Positions 1 to 9,019 of a stretch of 64,000 bases of DNA are shown here, one piece after another. The stretch is taken from contig CAWCXF010000008.1 in the NCBI GenBank assembly GCA_963799455.1, positions 310,001 to 374,000 of the forward strand, in the 5' to 3' direction. The notes beneath the pieces are model-generated. The model saw nothing but the letters and a program-made list of their open reading frames with translations. It had not been told where the DNA came from and ran no database searches. Source of the DNA: CAWCXF01 sp963799455 (GTDB taxonomy: Bacteria > Pseudomonadota > Alphaproteobacteria > Rhodobacterales > Rhodobacteraceae). Made by a program: the position numbers and the translations under genes. Position 1 is the stretch's first letter. Every line of letters begins with the position of its first letter.

Positions 1-2418
1 CGCGGCGTCGTCGCGCCGCGGGCGCCAGGGCTCCACGACCTCGCCCGGCCCTTGCGCGCGCCCCCCGTCCCGGGACGAGGCGCCCTCGGGCGCCGCCTGC
101 GCGCCGCGCAGCGCCTCGGGGTTGCGCAGCCACACGTCGCGCTGGGCGAAGGGGATCTCGATGCCCTCCGCCTCGAAGCGGCGCGCGATCTCGTGGTTGA
201 GGTCGTTCTCGACCGACAGCACCCAGTTCACGTCGCGCAGGATGGCGCGGATCTCGAACTCCATCGCGTCGGCCCCGAAGCGGCGGAACAGGATCGAGGG
301 CGGGGGCTTGAGGAGCACCATCGGGTGCCCTTCGGCGATCTCGCGCAGGAGGTGGTCCACGCGCTTGAGGTCCGAGCCGTAGGCGACGCCCACGGGCAGG
401 ATCAGCCGTCCGATCAGGTTGCCGTGGGTCCAGTTCGTGACCGTGCCCGAGATCAGGTCGGCGTTGGGCACGATGACGTCGGTGCGGTCGAAGGTCTCGA
501 TCCGCGTCGAGCGCACCGAGATCGAGCGGACGTAGCCCATCTGGCCGCCGACCTCGATCCAGTCGCCCTCCGAAATCGGGCGCTCGATCAGCAGGATGAT
601 GCCCGAGACGAAGTTGTTGACGACGTTCTGGAGTCCGAAGCCGATGCCGACCGACAAGGCCCCCGCGACGATGGCGAGCGACGACAGGTCGAAGCCCGCG
701 CCGGTGATCGCCACCAGCGCGGCGAGGATGAAGCCGACATAGCCGAGCCCCGAGACGATCGCGGTGCGCCCGCCCTGGTCGATGCGGGTGCGCGGCAGCA
801 CCTGCGTCCTGAGCGCGCCCTGGACGAGCCGCGTGAGCGCCACGCCGACGGCCAGGATCAGCGCGAAGGACAGGATCGCGCCGGGCGAGATCAGCGTGTC
901 GCCGACGCGCACGCCCGCGCGCACCCGCGCCCAGATCTCGGTGAGGTCCGAAGGCCGCGCGCCCCAGATCAGCGCGAACACCGGCAGCGACGCGACCCCG
1001 AGCGCGAGGCCCAGGAGCACCGGCAGCAGCGCGTCGCGCGCGTCGTCGCGCCGCGCGAAGAGCACGTGGAGGTCGCGGATGAGCTGCTGGAGGATCACCA
1101 GGAGCCCGATCAGCGCGAGGCTCAGCACCGTCGGGATCAGCAGCGCCTCGGCCAGATGGTTGTAGCCCACGGCCGCCAGCGCCGGCCCCGCCGCGCCCAC
1201 CGCCATCGCGGCGCGCCCGACGTTGCGCAAGAGCGGCCCGGCATAGCCGTCCGCCGCGGTCTCGCCCGCGGCGTCCTGATCGTCCTGGGCCGGCTCGGCG
1301 TGCCCGGCGTGGCGCGCGAGCAGCAGCCCTAGACGCAGCAGCATCAGGCCGGTCGCCACCAGCAGCGGGAAGCCCAGCACGACGCGCGTGGCCTCGCTCC
1401 AGTCGCGCAGCTCGGCCACGGGCGCGAGGAAGCCGCCCACCGCGAGCACCGCGCCCAGGAGCGCGGTGTAGGCCCTTCCTTCCGCGCGCGAGCGCGGCGG
1501 CAGGCCCAGCGTCAGGTTCCAGCGCTCGCCATGCGGGAAGAGCCAGGAGCCGATCCAGCGCGCGGCGAAGTACTGCAGCGCCGCGAGCGCCAGCCCCTCG
1601 GTCACCGCGCCCCCCATCGGGCCGAAGAGGCCCGACGCCCTCGCGGCCACGCCGATCAGCAGCGCGCCCACGACCGGCAGCACGATCTGCCCCGCCGACA
1701 GGGCGAACACCGCCGCCCCTTGGGCCCTCGGGGGCAGCCGCGCCTCCGCGCGGCGCATCAGGGGGCTCATCCAGCTCCTCGCGCGCGCGACCATGGCGAG
1801 CCCCGCGACGCTCAGCCCCAGAACGACGGGCAGGCGGGCGCGCAGCCGGGCCCTCGCCTCGGGCGCGGCCAGCGCCCCGCGCGGCTCGGCCGCGAGCGCC
1901 CGGCCCGCCTCGCGCAGCGCCTCGACCGCCGCCGGCCAGTGGGCGGGGTGGAGAGGGCTCGGCCCGAAGGTCAGGAGCGCGCGCGCCTGGCGCTGGCGCA
2001 GCGTCTGGTCGATCTCCGCCACCAGGCCCGAGGCGCGCGTGAACGCCTCCCCGGCGGTGCGGCCGGGCGAGCGCAGGCGCGCGAGCCGGTCGTTGAGGTC
2101 GGCCCGGCGGGCGGCGATCTCCTCGGGCTCGTCGCCGTCCTCGGGCACGGGGCCGAGCGTCGCGATCTGATCCTCGACGGTGGCGATGCGCGCGGCGTTG
2201 GCGTCCTGGGCGGCGAGGAAGGACTCGCGCGCGGTGGCGATCTGGGCGCGCAGCTCCTCGAGCACGCCGTCGGGCGCGCCGCGCCCCGCGAGCGCGGCCT
2301 CGGTGCGCGTCGCCAGCGCCTCCCAGGAGGCGTAGTCGGGCGAGACCTCCTGCGCCGGGGCGGCGAGCGCCGCGAAGGCCAGCAGGAGCGCGAGGGCGAG
2401 GCTGCGGGCCGCGCCCAT
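1..2418 (-). CDS. MscS-family mechanosensitive channel with DUF3772 N-terminal region (partial)
   Basis: Reading leftward from an ATG at 2418, the frame stays open to base 1, giving 806 residues without a stop, so the C-terminus is outside the window. The first 22 residues form a signal peptide (hydrophobic run ending APAQ). A periplasmic, partly coiled-coil DUF3772-type region follows, then many membrane segments. The MscS core has the pore-lining pattern GFGLQNVVNNFVSG near residues 590-605 and a beta domain containing VPNADLISGTVTNW. MscS channels release solutes during osmotic downshock. The long N-terminus is as in MscK/DUF3772 relatives. The start lies 3 bp after the cysteine synthase stop, so the two are probably co-transcribed. 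The substrate and gating trigger cannot be read from sequence. Confidence 0.9.
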   Translation of the reverse strand, partial: MGAARSLALALLLAFAALAAPAQEVSPDYASWEALATRTEAALAGRGAPDGVLEELRAQIATARESFLAAQDANAARIATVEDQIATLGPVPEDGDEPEEIAARRADLNDRLARLRSPGRTAGEAFTRASGLVAEIDQTLRQRQARALLTFGPSPLHPAHWPAAVEALREAGRALAAEPRGALAAPEARARLRARLPVVLGLSVAGLAMVARARSWMSPLMRRAEARLPPRAQGAAVFALSAGQIVLPVVGALLIGVAARASGLFGPMGGAVTEGLALAALQYFAARWIGSWLFPHGERWNLTLGLPPRSRAEGRAYTALLGAVLAVGGFLAPVAELRDWSEATRVVLGFPLLVATGLMLLRLGLLLARHAGHAEPAQDDQDAAGETAADGYAGPLLRNVGRAAMAVGAAGPALAAVGYNHLAEALLIPTVLSLALIGLLVILQQLIRDLHVLFARRDDARDALLPVLLGLALGVASLPVFALIWGARPSDLTEIWARVRAGVRVGDTLISPGAILSFALILAVGVALTRLVQGALRTQVLPRTRIDQGGRTAIVSGLGYVGFILAALVAITGAGFDLSSLAIVAGALSVGIGFGLQNVVNNFVSGIILLIERPISEGDWIEVGGQMGYVRSISVRSTRIETFDRTDVIVPNADLISGTVTNWTHGNLIGRLILPVGVAYGSDLKRVDHLLREIAEGHPMVLLKPPPSILFRRFGADAMEFEIRAILRDVNWVLSVENDLNHEIARRFEAEGIEIPFAQRDVWLRNPEALRGAQAAPEGASSRDGGRAQGPGEVVEPWRPRRDDAA

Positions 2419-2421
2419 GGC

Positions 2422-3459
2422 TCAGCCGGCCTCGAACACGTCGGGCATCGAGGGGGCCGGCCCGTCGAGCCAGTCGGGCACGGGGAGGCCCTTCGAGCGC
2501 AGGAACCCGGGGTCGAAGAGCTTGGACTGATAGCGCGTGCCGTAGTCGCACAGGATCGTCACGATGGTGTGCCCCGGCCCGAGGTCGCGCGCCATGCGCG
2601 TAGCACCCGCGACGTTGATCCCCGAGGAGCCGCCGAGCACCAGCCCCTCCTCGCGGATCAGGTCGAAGACGTAAGGCAGCGCCTCGGCGTCGGGGATGCG
2701 GTAGGGCAGGTCCACCGCGAGACCTTCGAGGTTGGCGGTGACGCGGCCCTGCCCGATCCCTTCCGTGATGGACGACCCCTCCGCCTTGAGCGTCCCGTGG
2801 GCGTAGTGCTCGAAGAGCGCCGAGCCCTCGGGGTCGGCAAGGCCGATGGTCACGCCGGGCTTGAAGGCGCGCAGCCCCTCGGCCACGCCCGCGAGCGTGC
2901 CCCCCGTCCCCACGGCGCAGACGAAGCCGTCCACCTGCGGGCAGTCGCGCACGATCTCGGGCGCCGTGCCCTCGACATGGGCCTGCCGGTTGGCGGTGTT
3001 GTCGAACTGGTTGGCCCAGATGGCGCCGTTGGGCTCGGAGTCGTCGAGCGCCGCGGCGAGGCGCTCGGAGTAGCGCACGTAGTTGTTCGGGTCGCGGTAG
3101 GGCACCGCGGGCACCTCGACCAGCGTGGCGCCTATGAGCCGGATCGTGTCCTTCTTCTCCCGGCTCTGGGTGTCGGGGATGACGATGACGGTGCGAAAGC
3201 CCATCGAGGCTCCGACGAGCGCCAGCCCGATGCCGGTGTTGCCGGCGGTGCCCTCGACGATGGTGCCGCCAGGGCGCAGCCGTCCGGAGGCCACCGCGTC
3301 GCGGACGATCCAGAGCGCGGCGCGGTCCTTGACCGACTGGCCGGGGTTGAGGAACTCGGCCTTGCCGAGGATCTCGCAGCCCGTGGCCTCGGACGGCCCC
3401 CTCAGGCGGATCAGGGGCGTGTTCCCCACCGCCGCTGCCAGGTCGCTGTGGATGGTCAT
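2422..3459 (-). CDS. cysK: Cysteine synthase A (O-acetylserine sulfhydrylase)
   Basis: This 345-residue PLP fold-type II enzyme converts O-acetylserine and sulfide to cysteine. The PLP lysine is K44 in QSVKDRA. The substrate loop TAGNTG lies at 71-76 and the phosphate-binding GTGGT at 184-188. It is somewhat longer than the usual 310-330 residues, with extra C-terminal sequence. A strong ribosome site (GGGAGGGG) precedes the ATG. It lies 46 bp downstream of the trgB-like gene, and the same pairing is known from a Rhodobacter sphaeroides tellurite-resistance locus. That supports a role linking thiol supply to oxyanion tolerance as well as routine cysteine synthesis. A cystathionine beta-synthase-like activity cannot be excluded but is less likely. 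Confidence 0.95.
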   Translation of the reverse strand: MTIHSDLAAAVGNTPLIRLRGPSEATGCEILGKAEFLNPGQSVKDRAALWIVRDAVASGRLRPGGTIVEGTAGNTGIGLALVGASMGFRTVIVIPDTQSREKKDTIRLIGATLVEVPAVPYRDPNNYVRYSERLAAALDDSEPNGAIWANQFDNTANRQAHVEGTAPEIVRDCPQVDGFVCAVGTGGTLAGVAEGLRAFKPGVTIGLADPEGSALFEHYAHGTLKAEGSSITEGIGQGRVTANLEGLAVDLPYRIPDAEALPYVFDLIREEGLVLGGSSGINVAGATRMARDLGPGHTIVTILCDYGTRYQSKLFDPGFLRSKGLPVPDWLDGPAPSMPDVFEAG

Positions 3460-3505
3460 GGGCCCCTCCCTTTGGCGCCGGTCCTAGAGGCGCGCCCGGC
3501 CGACC

Positions 3506-4585
3506 TCAAGCGGCGCCCTCGCGCAGCCGGGGGCGGCTCAGGGCCAGCCCCAGCGCGCAGACGATCAGCGGCGCGTTGTCGGCCCGCCCGTCGCCCACGC
3601 GCGCGATCAGCTCGTCCGCCGTCAGCAGGTGGGCGCGGATGTCCTCGTTCTCGGACGCGAGCCCGCCCAGGCCCGCCGCGTCGTCGGGCAGATCGCAGAT
3701 GCCGACGAAATGGTGGTGGAACTGCGTCGTGGTGCCCGGAGAGGCGTAGCCCGAGGCGACGGCGTGGAGCGCGCCGATCTCGATCCCCGCCTCCTCGCGC
3801 GCCTCGCGGCGCGCGCAGTCCTCGGGCGCCTCGCTGGCGTCGAGCAGGCCCGCCACGGGCTCGATCGACCACGGGTCGGGCGCGCCGCGCGCGAGGTATC
3901 CCACGCGGAGCTGCTCGACCACCAGCACCCGGTCGCGGGCGGCGTCGTAGGGCAGCACGATCACCGCGTCGGCGCCGACGAGCACCGCGCGCGTGAGCGG
4001 CGCCGACCACCCGCCGTCGAACCGCCTGTGGCGCAGGCCGATCTCGTCGAGCGCGTAGAAGCCGCTGTAGCGCCGCTCGCGGCGCACGATCTCGACGTCG
4101 CCGCGCCGGTCCTCGCCGCCCTTGGCGCGCGCGGCGATGCGCGCGGCGGCCCGCCTGCGGATCGAGGGCATCAGCGCGGCGAGGTCGCCCGTCTCCTCCA
4201 TCGCCTCGCGCGCCGCCTCGACGGCGAGGTCGGCCGAGCCGCGCGCCCAGGCGTCGAGCGACCACTCGCCCCAAGGCGCCGGGCCGCCCTCCTCGGGGAG
4301 GTAGGCCACGGCCGCCCGCCCGTCGGCCAAGGTCATCTCGCGGCGCGCGTGGCCGCAGGCGCCCTCGTAGCGGTCGAGCCGGGCGAGGTCGCCGGCCCCG
4401 GCCTCCAGCGCGAGCCCCTCGACGCGCACGGCCGGATCGGGCGCGAGCGCGGGCCATGGCGCCTCGTTCGAGCGACCCCGGCGCCAGCCGTCGAGGACGG
4501 CGGGGACGGCCTCGGCGTCGCGCCCGAGCACGGCGGCGCGATGGCCTGCGTGCATCAGCGTGCCGTAGAGGAACACCTGGGTCAT
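3506..4585 (-). CDS. trgB: TrgB-like fusion of gamma-glutamylcyclotransferase-like and Nudix hydrolase domains
   Basis: The protein is 359 residues from the ATG at 4585; an upstream extension of the frame is junk. Residues 1-115 look like an AIG2/gamma-glutamylcyclotransferase domain (VFLYGTLM at 4-11, the GTL motif of that fold). Residues 165-350 form a Nudix domain with a complete box, G246-x5-E252-x7-REAREEAGI ending at 268, most like ADP-ribose pyrophosphatases. This two-domain layout matches TrgB, which with TrgA gives tellurite resistance in Rhodobacter sphaeroides, where cysK is linked. No trgA is seen here. The start decision rests on the conserved MxxVFxYGTLM beginning. The physiological substrate is unknown; ADP-ribose-type nucleotides are an inference. 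Confidence 0.85.
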   Translation of the reverse strand: MTQVFLYGTLMHAGHRAAVLGRDAEAVPAVLDGWRRGRSNEAPWPALAPDPAVRVEGLALEAGAGDLARLDRYEGACGHARREMTLADGRAAVAYLPEEGGPAPWGEWSLDAWARGSADLAVEAAREAMEETGDLAALMPSIRRRAAARIAARAKGGEDRRGDVEIVRRERRYSGFYALDEIGLRHRRFDGGWSAPLTRAVLVGADAVIVLPYDAARDRVLVVEQLRVGYLARGAPDPWSIEPVAGLLDASEAPEDCARREAREEAGIEIGALHAVASGYASPGTTTQFHHHFVGICDLPDDAAGLGGLASENEDIRAHLLTADELIARVGDGRADNAPLIVCALGLALSRPRLREGAA

Positions 4586-5077
4586 GGCCGGGCTCCGAGG
4601 GCCGCGGCGGCCCCCCGGCCAACCCAGCCATCTCCCGGCGCTCGACCGAGCGCAAGCCCGGCGCCGGGCGCGGGTCGGCCGGGGCTCCGAGCCACCTCCG
4701 TCGGGCGCGCTCGGCCCCGCGTCCTCCCCATGCCCCCGGCACCCGCGACGCCTCCCGACGGTGCCGAGCGCCCGTGCAAGGGCCCGGCCAGGGCGAGGCC
4801 CTGCGGCCGTCCCGCGCACCCGGCAGGCCGTGGGGCCTGCGCCGGACGCCGCGAATCGAGCCCCCGGCCCTCCCCTTCGCGGCGCCGCGCGGCGGCCCGC
4901 GCCATCCGCCGCGCGCCGGCCCATGGGCGGGCGTTCCCGTCGGTCGTCCTCATCCCTCGTCTCCCCGCCGCCCGGCCCGCCGATCGTCGCGGCCGCGCCG
5001 ATGCCTCCCCCATCGGCGCATCCCTGTCCACCGCCGCGCGCAGCGCTAGGCTCCCCGGCCCCTGCCAAGGACGGCCG
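4586..5077. other. Divergent intergenic region between trgB-like gene and photolyase gene
   Basis: About 490 bases separate two divergently read genes. Open frames cross it on both strands but have no family resemblance and no ribosome sites. It must hold the promoters of both transcription units. I could not pick out a convincing -35/-10 pair in the G+C-rich background. Confidence 0.5.
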
Positions 5078-6505
5078 ATGACCGACGCCCCCCTCATCCT
5101 GTGGTTCCGCCGCGACCTACGGCTCGCCGACAACCCGATGGTCGCGGCGGCCGCTGCGACGGGGCGTCCGCTCGTCCCCGCCTTCGTCCATGACGGCGTG
5201 GTGGCCGAGACGCCCACGGCGCCGAAGTGGCGCTGGGGCCTCGGCGTCGAGCGCTTCGCGCAAGCCCTCGCCGAGCGCGGCTCGCGGCTGATGCTGCGGC
5301 GCGGGCGCGCGGGCGAGGCGCTCAGCGCGCTCGCGCGCGAGACGGGGGCCGCGGGCGTCTGGTGGTCGCGGCTCTACGACGCGGGCGCGCGCGAGCGCGA
5401 CGAGGCGGTGGCCGACCGGCTCCAGGCCGAGGGGATCGAGGCGCGCGACTTCGCAGGCCACCTCCTCTTCGAGCCGTGGGAGATCCGCACCCAGGCCGGC
5501 GGCCCCTACCGCGTCTACACGCCGATGTGGCGCGCGGTGAAGGACCGCGCCGTGCCCAAGCCCGAGCCCGCGCCCGAGCGGCTGCGCCCGCCCGAGGCGT
5601 GGCCCGAGGGCGAGGAGATCGCCGGCTGGGCGATGGAGCGCGCGATGCGGGGCGGGGCGGGCGTCGTCGCGGGGCACGTCGTCGTCGGCGAGGCGGCGGC
5701 GCGGGGGCGGCTCGACGCGTTCCTTGCCGGGCCGATCGCCGACTACCCGCGCGCGCGGGACCGGCCGGCGGTGCCGGGCACCTCGGGGCTGTCGGAGAAC
5801 CTCGCCTACGGCGAGATCGGGCCGCGCACCTGCTGGCACGCGGGCCGCGCGGCGGTGGAGGACGGCCGGGGCGACGAGACCTGGCTCAAGGAGCTGGTGT
5901 GGCGCGAGTTCGCCTACCACATGCTCCACCACGCGCCTGATCTGCCCGAGCGCTCCTGGCGGCCCGACTACTGCGCCTTCCCCTGGCGCGAGGACAACGC
6001 GGACGCGGAGGCCTGGCGGCGCGGGCGCACCGGCGTGCGGATCGTGGACGCGGCGATGCGCGAGCTCTACGCGACGGGGCGGATGCACAACCGCGGGCGG
6101 CTGATCGTGGCGTCCTACCTGACCAAGCACCTGATGACGCATTGGCGCGTCGGCCACGACTGGTTCGCCGACTGCCTGATCGACTGGGACGTGGCCAACA
6201 ACGCGCTCAACTGGCAGTGGTCGGCGGGCTCGGGCCCCGACGCCACGCCCTTCTTCCGCGTCTTCAACCCCGAGACCCAGGCGCGCAAGTTCGACCCCCG
6301 CGGCGACTACCAGCGCGCCTGGATCGCCGAAGGGCAGGACGAGCCGCCCGAGACCGCGTTGAGCTTCTTCGAGGCGATCCCGCGCGCCTGGGGGCTGTCC
6401 CCTGACGACCCCTATCCCGAGCCCATCGTCACGCCCGCCGAGGGCCGCGAGCGGGCGCTCTCGGCGTTCCGGGAGTGGCGAGCGGAGAGGGAGGACGGCG
6501 GCTGA
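5078..6505 (+). CDS. phrB: Deoxyribodipyrimidine photo-lyase (class I CPD photolyase)
   Basis: The 475-residue protein starts at the ATG at 5078 (MTDAPLILWFRRDLR), the conserved photolyase N-terminus; the open frame begins much earlier without homology. The N-terminal alpha/beta domain for the antenna cofactor covers about 1-130. The C-terminal FAD and DNA-binding domain has the classic GRMHNRGR, WRVGHDWFADCLIDWD, NNALNWQW and FNPETQARKFDP stretches. It splits UV-induced cyclobutane pyrimidine dimers using light. Length and motifs fit class I enzymes, and a cryptochrome is unlikely given the intact DNA-side motifs. It is transcribed away from the trgB-cysK unit, and the next gene is convergent. 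Confidence 0.95.
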   Translation: MTDAPLILWFRRDLRLADNPMVAAAAATGRPLVPAFVHDGVVAETPTAPKWRWGLGVERFAQALAERGSRLMLRRGRAGEALSALARETGAAGVWWSRLYDAGARERDEAVADRLQAEGIEARDFAGHLLFEPWEIRTQAGGPYRVYTPMWRAVKDRAVPKPEPAPERLRPPEAWPEGEEIAGWAMERAMRGGAGVVAGHVVVGEAAARGRLDAFLAGPIADYPRARDRPAVPGTSGLSENLAYGEIGPRTCWHAGRAAVEDGRGDETWLKELVWREFAYHMLHHAPDLPERSWRPDYCAFPWREDNADAEAWRRGRTGVRIVDAAMRELYATGRMHNRGRLIVASYLTKHLMTHWRVGHDWFADCLIDWDVANNALNWQWSAGSGPDATPFFRVFNPETQARKFDPRGDYQRAWIAEGQDEPPETALSFFEAIPRAWGLSPDDPYPEPIVTPAEGRERALSAFREWRAEREDGG

Positions 6506-6720
6506 TCGCAGGGGCCGCGACGGGGCCTCCCGGATCCGGAGCGACCCCGCTCGCGCGCGCGAGAGGGCGGCGACCTCGGAGCGAGGCTCGGCGTCCGGAT
6601 CCCCGGCTCCCGGCCGCCATCGAGGCCGCAAGCGGCGGCGGGGCGAGGTGCGATCGCGCCCCACGGCTCCCGCCGATGCGGCTCAGGCGGCCGAGCCCCG
6701 CGGAGCCGGAGGCCGCGTCA

Positions 6721-7968
6721 TCAGAGCACCCGGTCGAGCGCCCCCACGAGCCGGTCGATCTCCTCGTCAGAGGTGTAGTGCACGAAGCTCAGCCGCAGCA
6801 CGCCGCGCGCTGGATCCACCCCCATCGCCCGGAGCGCGCGCACGGCGTAGAAGTCGCCGCCGCCCGCCATGATGCCCAGGCCCGCGAGGTCGGCCGCGAC
6901 CTCCGCGCCGGGCCGCGCGCAGTCGAGCGCCACGGTGGGCGCGCGGCCCTCAGGCCCCGTCGGCCCCAGCACGCGCACGTCGTTGCGGCCCCGCAGGGCG
7001 TCGAGCAGCGGCTCCAGGAGTCGCGTCTCGTGCGCCTGCATCAGCCCGCGCACGACCTCGGCACGCCCGGCGGCGTCGGTCGCGGGCCCCGCGTGGTGGT
7101 CGTGGAGCGCGTCGAAGTAGTCGGCCATCCCGGCGCAGGCGGCGATCTGGGCGTGGTCCGGCCCCGCCGGCGTGAAGCGTTTGGGAAGCGCGTCGGCGTT
7201 GAAGAAGTGACCCTGATGCGGCAGATCGAAGCCCAAGGCGCGGCGGATGACCATCAGCCCCTGATGCGGCCCGTAGGTCTTGTAGGCCGAGAACAGGTAG
7301 ATGTCGGCGCCGAGCGCGCCCACGTCCGGCAGCCCGTGGGGCGCGTGGCTCACCCCGTCCACGCAGACATGGGCGCCCGCGTCGTGCGCCATCCGGGCGA
7401 GGGAGTGCACGTCGTTGACCTCGCCCACGACGTTCGAGCAATGCGGGAAGGCCACGAGCTTCACGCGCCCGTCCTCCAGCAGCGTCGAGAGCGCGGCCGG
7501 GTCGAGATGCCCGGTCGAGGGGTCCATCCGCCACTCGCGGATCTCGACGCCCTCCTCGCCGAGCCCGCGCCAGGGGCCGGAGTTGGCCTCGTGGTCCTGG
7601 TCGGTGACGACGATCGCCGCCCCCTCGGGCAGCCAGCGCCGGAACGCTTGGGCCAGAACATGGGTGTTGGCGGTGGTGGAGGGGCCGAAGGACAGCTCGT
7701 CGGCCTCGACGCCGAGCATGGCGGCGAGGCGGGCGCGCGCCTCGTCCATCTCCTCCCCGCCCAGGCGCGAGGCGTCGTAGGGGCCGTAGGGCTGGACCTT
7801 GCGCTCGCGGTAGAAGCGGTGGAGGCGGTCCACCACCTGACGGCACGGGTAGGAGCCGCCGGCGTTCTCGAAGAACGCCTGGCCCGCGAGCGAGGGCTCC
7901 TCGAAGGCCGGGAACTGCGCCCGGACGAAATCGACGTCGAGCGGGGTCGCGCCCTCAGCCGCGGACAT
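6721..7968 (-). CDS. Cysteine desulfurase-like PLP-dependent aminotransferase class V protein
   Basis: This 415-residue class V aminotransferase-fold protein has the N-terminal FFENAGGSYPCRQV, the CVDGVSHAPHGLPD segment holding the cofactor aspartate, and the Schiff-base lysine in FSAYKTYGPHQG. It resembles the cysteine desulfurase-like proteins related to SufS, but I do not see the SufS/IscS active-site cysteine loop. The reaction is therefore uncertain: desulfurase, selenocysteine lyase or another PLP lyase. Its ATG overlaps the end of acuI by 14 bp, so the two are co-transcribed and probably translationally coupled. It is convergent with the photolyase gene. Confidence 0.8.
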   Translation of the reverse strand: MSAAEGATPLDVDFVRAQFPAFEEPSLAGQAFFENAGGSYPCRQVVDRLHRFYRERKVQPYGPYDASRLGGEEMDEARARLAAMLGVEADELSFGPSTTANTHVLAQAFRRWLPEGAAIVVTDQDHEANSGPWRGLGEEGVEIREWRMDPSTGHLDPAALSTLLEDGRVKLVAFPHCSNVVGEVNDVHSLARMAHDAGAHVCVDGVSHAPHGLPDVGALGADIYLFSAYKTYGPHQGLMVIRRALGFDLPHQGHFFNADALPKRFTPAGPDHAQIAACAGMADYFDALHDHHAGPATDAAGRAEVVRGLMQAHETRLLEPLLDALRGRNDVRVLGPTGPEGRAPTVALDCARPGAEVAADLAGLGIMAGGGDFYAVRALRAMGVDPARGVLRLSFVHYTSDEEIDRLVGALDRVL

Positions 7969-8941
7969 CGATCACCACGCGCCCGCGCACCTTCCCCTCC
8001 AGGATCTCGGCGCCGAGCCGCGGCAGGTCGCCCAAGCCGGCCTCCGAGGTCATCGCGTCGAGCTTGTCCATCGGCAGCTCGCGCGCGATCCGCTCCCAGG
8101 CGCGCAGGCGGTCGTCGAAGGGCCGCAGCACGCTGTCGATGCCGAGCAGGTTCACGGCGCGCAGCAGGAAGGGGACCACGCTGGCGGGGAGCTGCGCGCC
8201 GCCCGCGAGGCCCACGGCGGCCACCGAGCGGCCGTACTTCATCTGGCCCAGCACCCGCGCCAGCATGGCGCCGCCCACCGCGTCCACGCAGCCCGCCCAG
8301 GTCTCGCCCTCCAGCGGCTTCCTGACGGTCTCGGCGAGGTCGGCGCGCGGCACGATGGCGCTCGCGCCGAGGTCGCGCAGGTAGCCCTCCTGCTCGGGCC
8401 GACCGGTGACGGCCGAGACCTCGTAGCCGTTCGCGGCCAGGATCGCTGTGGCGACCGAGCCGACGCCGCCCGCGGCGCCGGTGACGAGCACGGGGCCGTG
8501 GCCGGGCTCGAGCCCGTGGTCCTCGAGCGCCATCACGGCGAGCATCGCGGTGAGCCCCGCGGTGCCCACGGCCATCGCCTGCCGGGCCTCCATCCCCATC
8601 GGCAGCGGCACCAGCCAGTCGGCGCGCACGCGCGCGCGCTCGGCGTAGCCGCCCCAATGCGCCTCGCCGACGCGCCAGCCGGTGAGGATCACATGGTCGC
8701 CGGGCTCGTAGCGCTCGTCCGAGGACGCCTCGACGGTGCCCGCGAAGTCGATGCCGGGCACGTGGGGGTAGCTGCGCACCAGCCCGCCGCCCGGCCCGAT
8801 GCAGAGCCCGTCCTTGTAGTTCACGGTGGACCACTCGACCGCCACCGTGACCTCGCCCTCGGGCAGCCGGTCGTCCGGCAGCTCCTGGACGGAGGCATGG
8901 GTGCCGTCCTCCCCCTTCTCGACCACCAGCGCCTTGAACAT
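7955..8941 (-). CDS. acuI: Acrylyl-CoA reductase AcuI (MDR family)
   Basis: The protein is 328 residues from the ATG at 8941 (MFKALVVEKGEDG), preceded by AGGAG about 8 bases upstream; the open frame itself starts at 8998 with unrelated residues. It is a zinc-independent medium-chain reductase of the YhdH/AcuI type. It has VEWSTVNYKDGL near the N-terminus, the PHVPGIDFAGTVE loop, and the NADPH-binding GAAGGVGSVA. AcuI reduces acryloyl-CoA to propionyl-CoA, detoxifying acrylate from DMSP or 3-hydroxypropionate metabolism in Rhodobacterales. No DMSP lyase or dmdA is present in the window, so that pathway link is inferred from the family. It overlaps the downstream PLP enzyme gene. Confidence 0.88.
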   Translation of the reverse strand: MFKALVVEKGEDGTHASVQELPDDRLPEGEVTVAVEWSTVNYKDGLCIGPGGGLVRSYPHVPGIDFAGTVEASSDERYEPGDHVILTGWRVGEAHWGGYAERARVRADWLVPLPMGMEARQAMAVGTAGLTAMLAVMALEDHGLEPGHGPVLVTGAAGGVGSVATAILAANGYEVSAVTGRPEQEGYLRDLGASAIVPRADLAETVRKPLEGETWAGCVDAVGGAMLARVLGQMKYGRSVAAVGLAGGAQLPASVVPFLLRAVNLLGIDSVLRPFDDRLRAWERIARELPMDKLDAMTSEAGLGDLPRLGAEILEGKVRGRVVIDVRG

Positions 8942-9019
8942 CGCTCTCACTCCTGAAGCTCCGGCCCGTCTTTCGCACAAGGGCGCGGCGCAGGCCACCG
9001 GGGGCGTCGGCGCCGGGCC

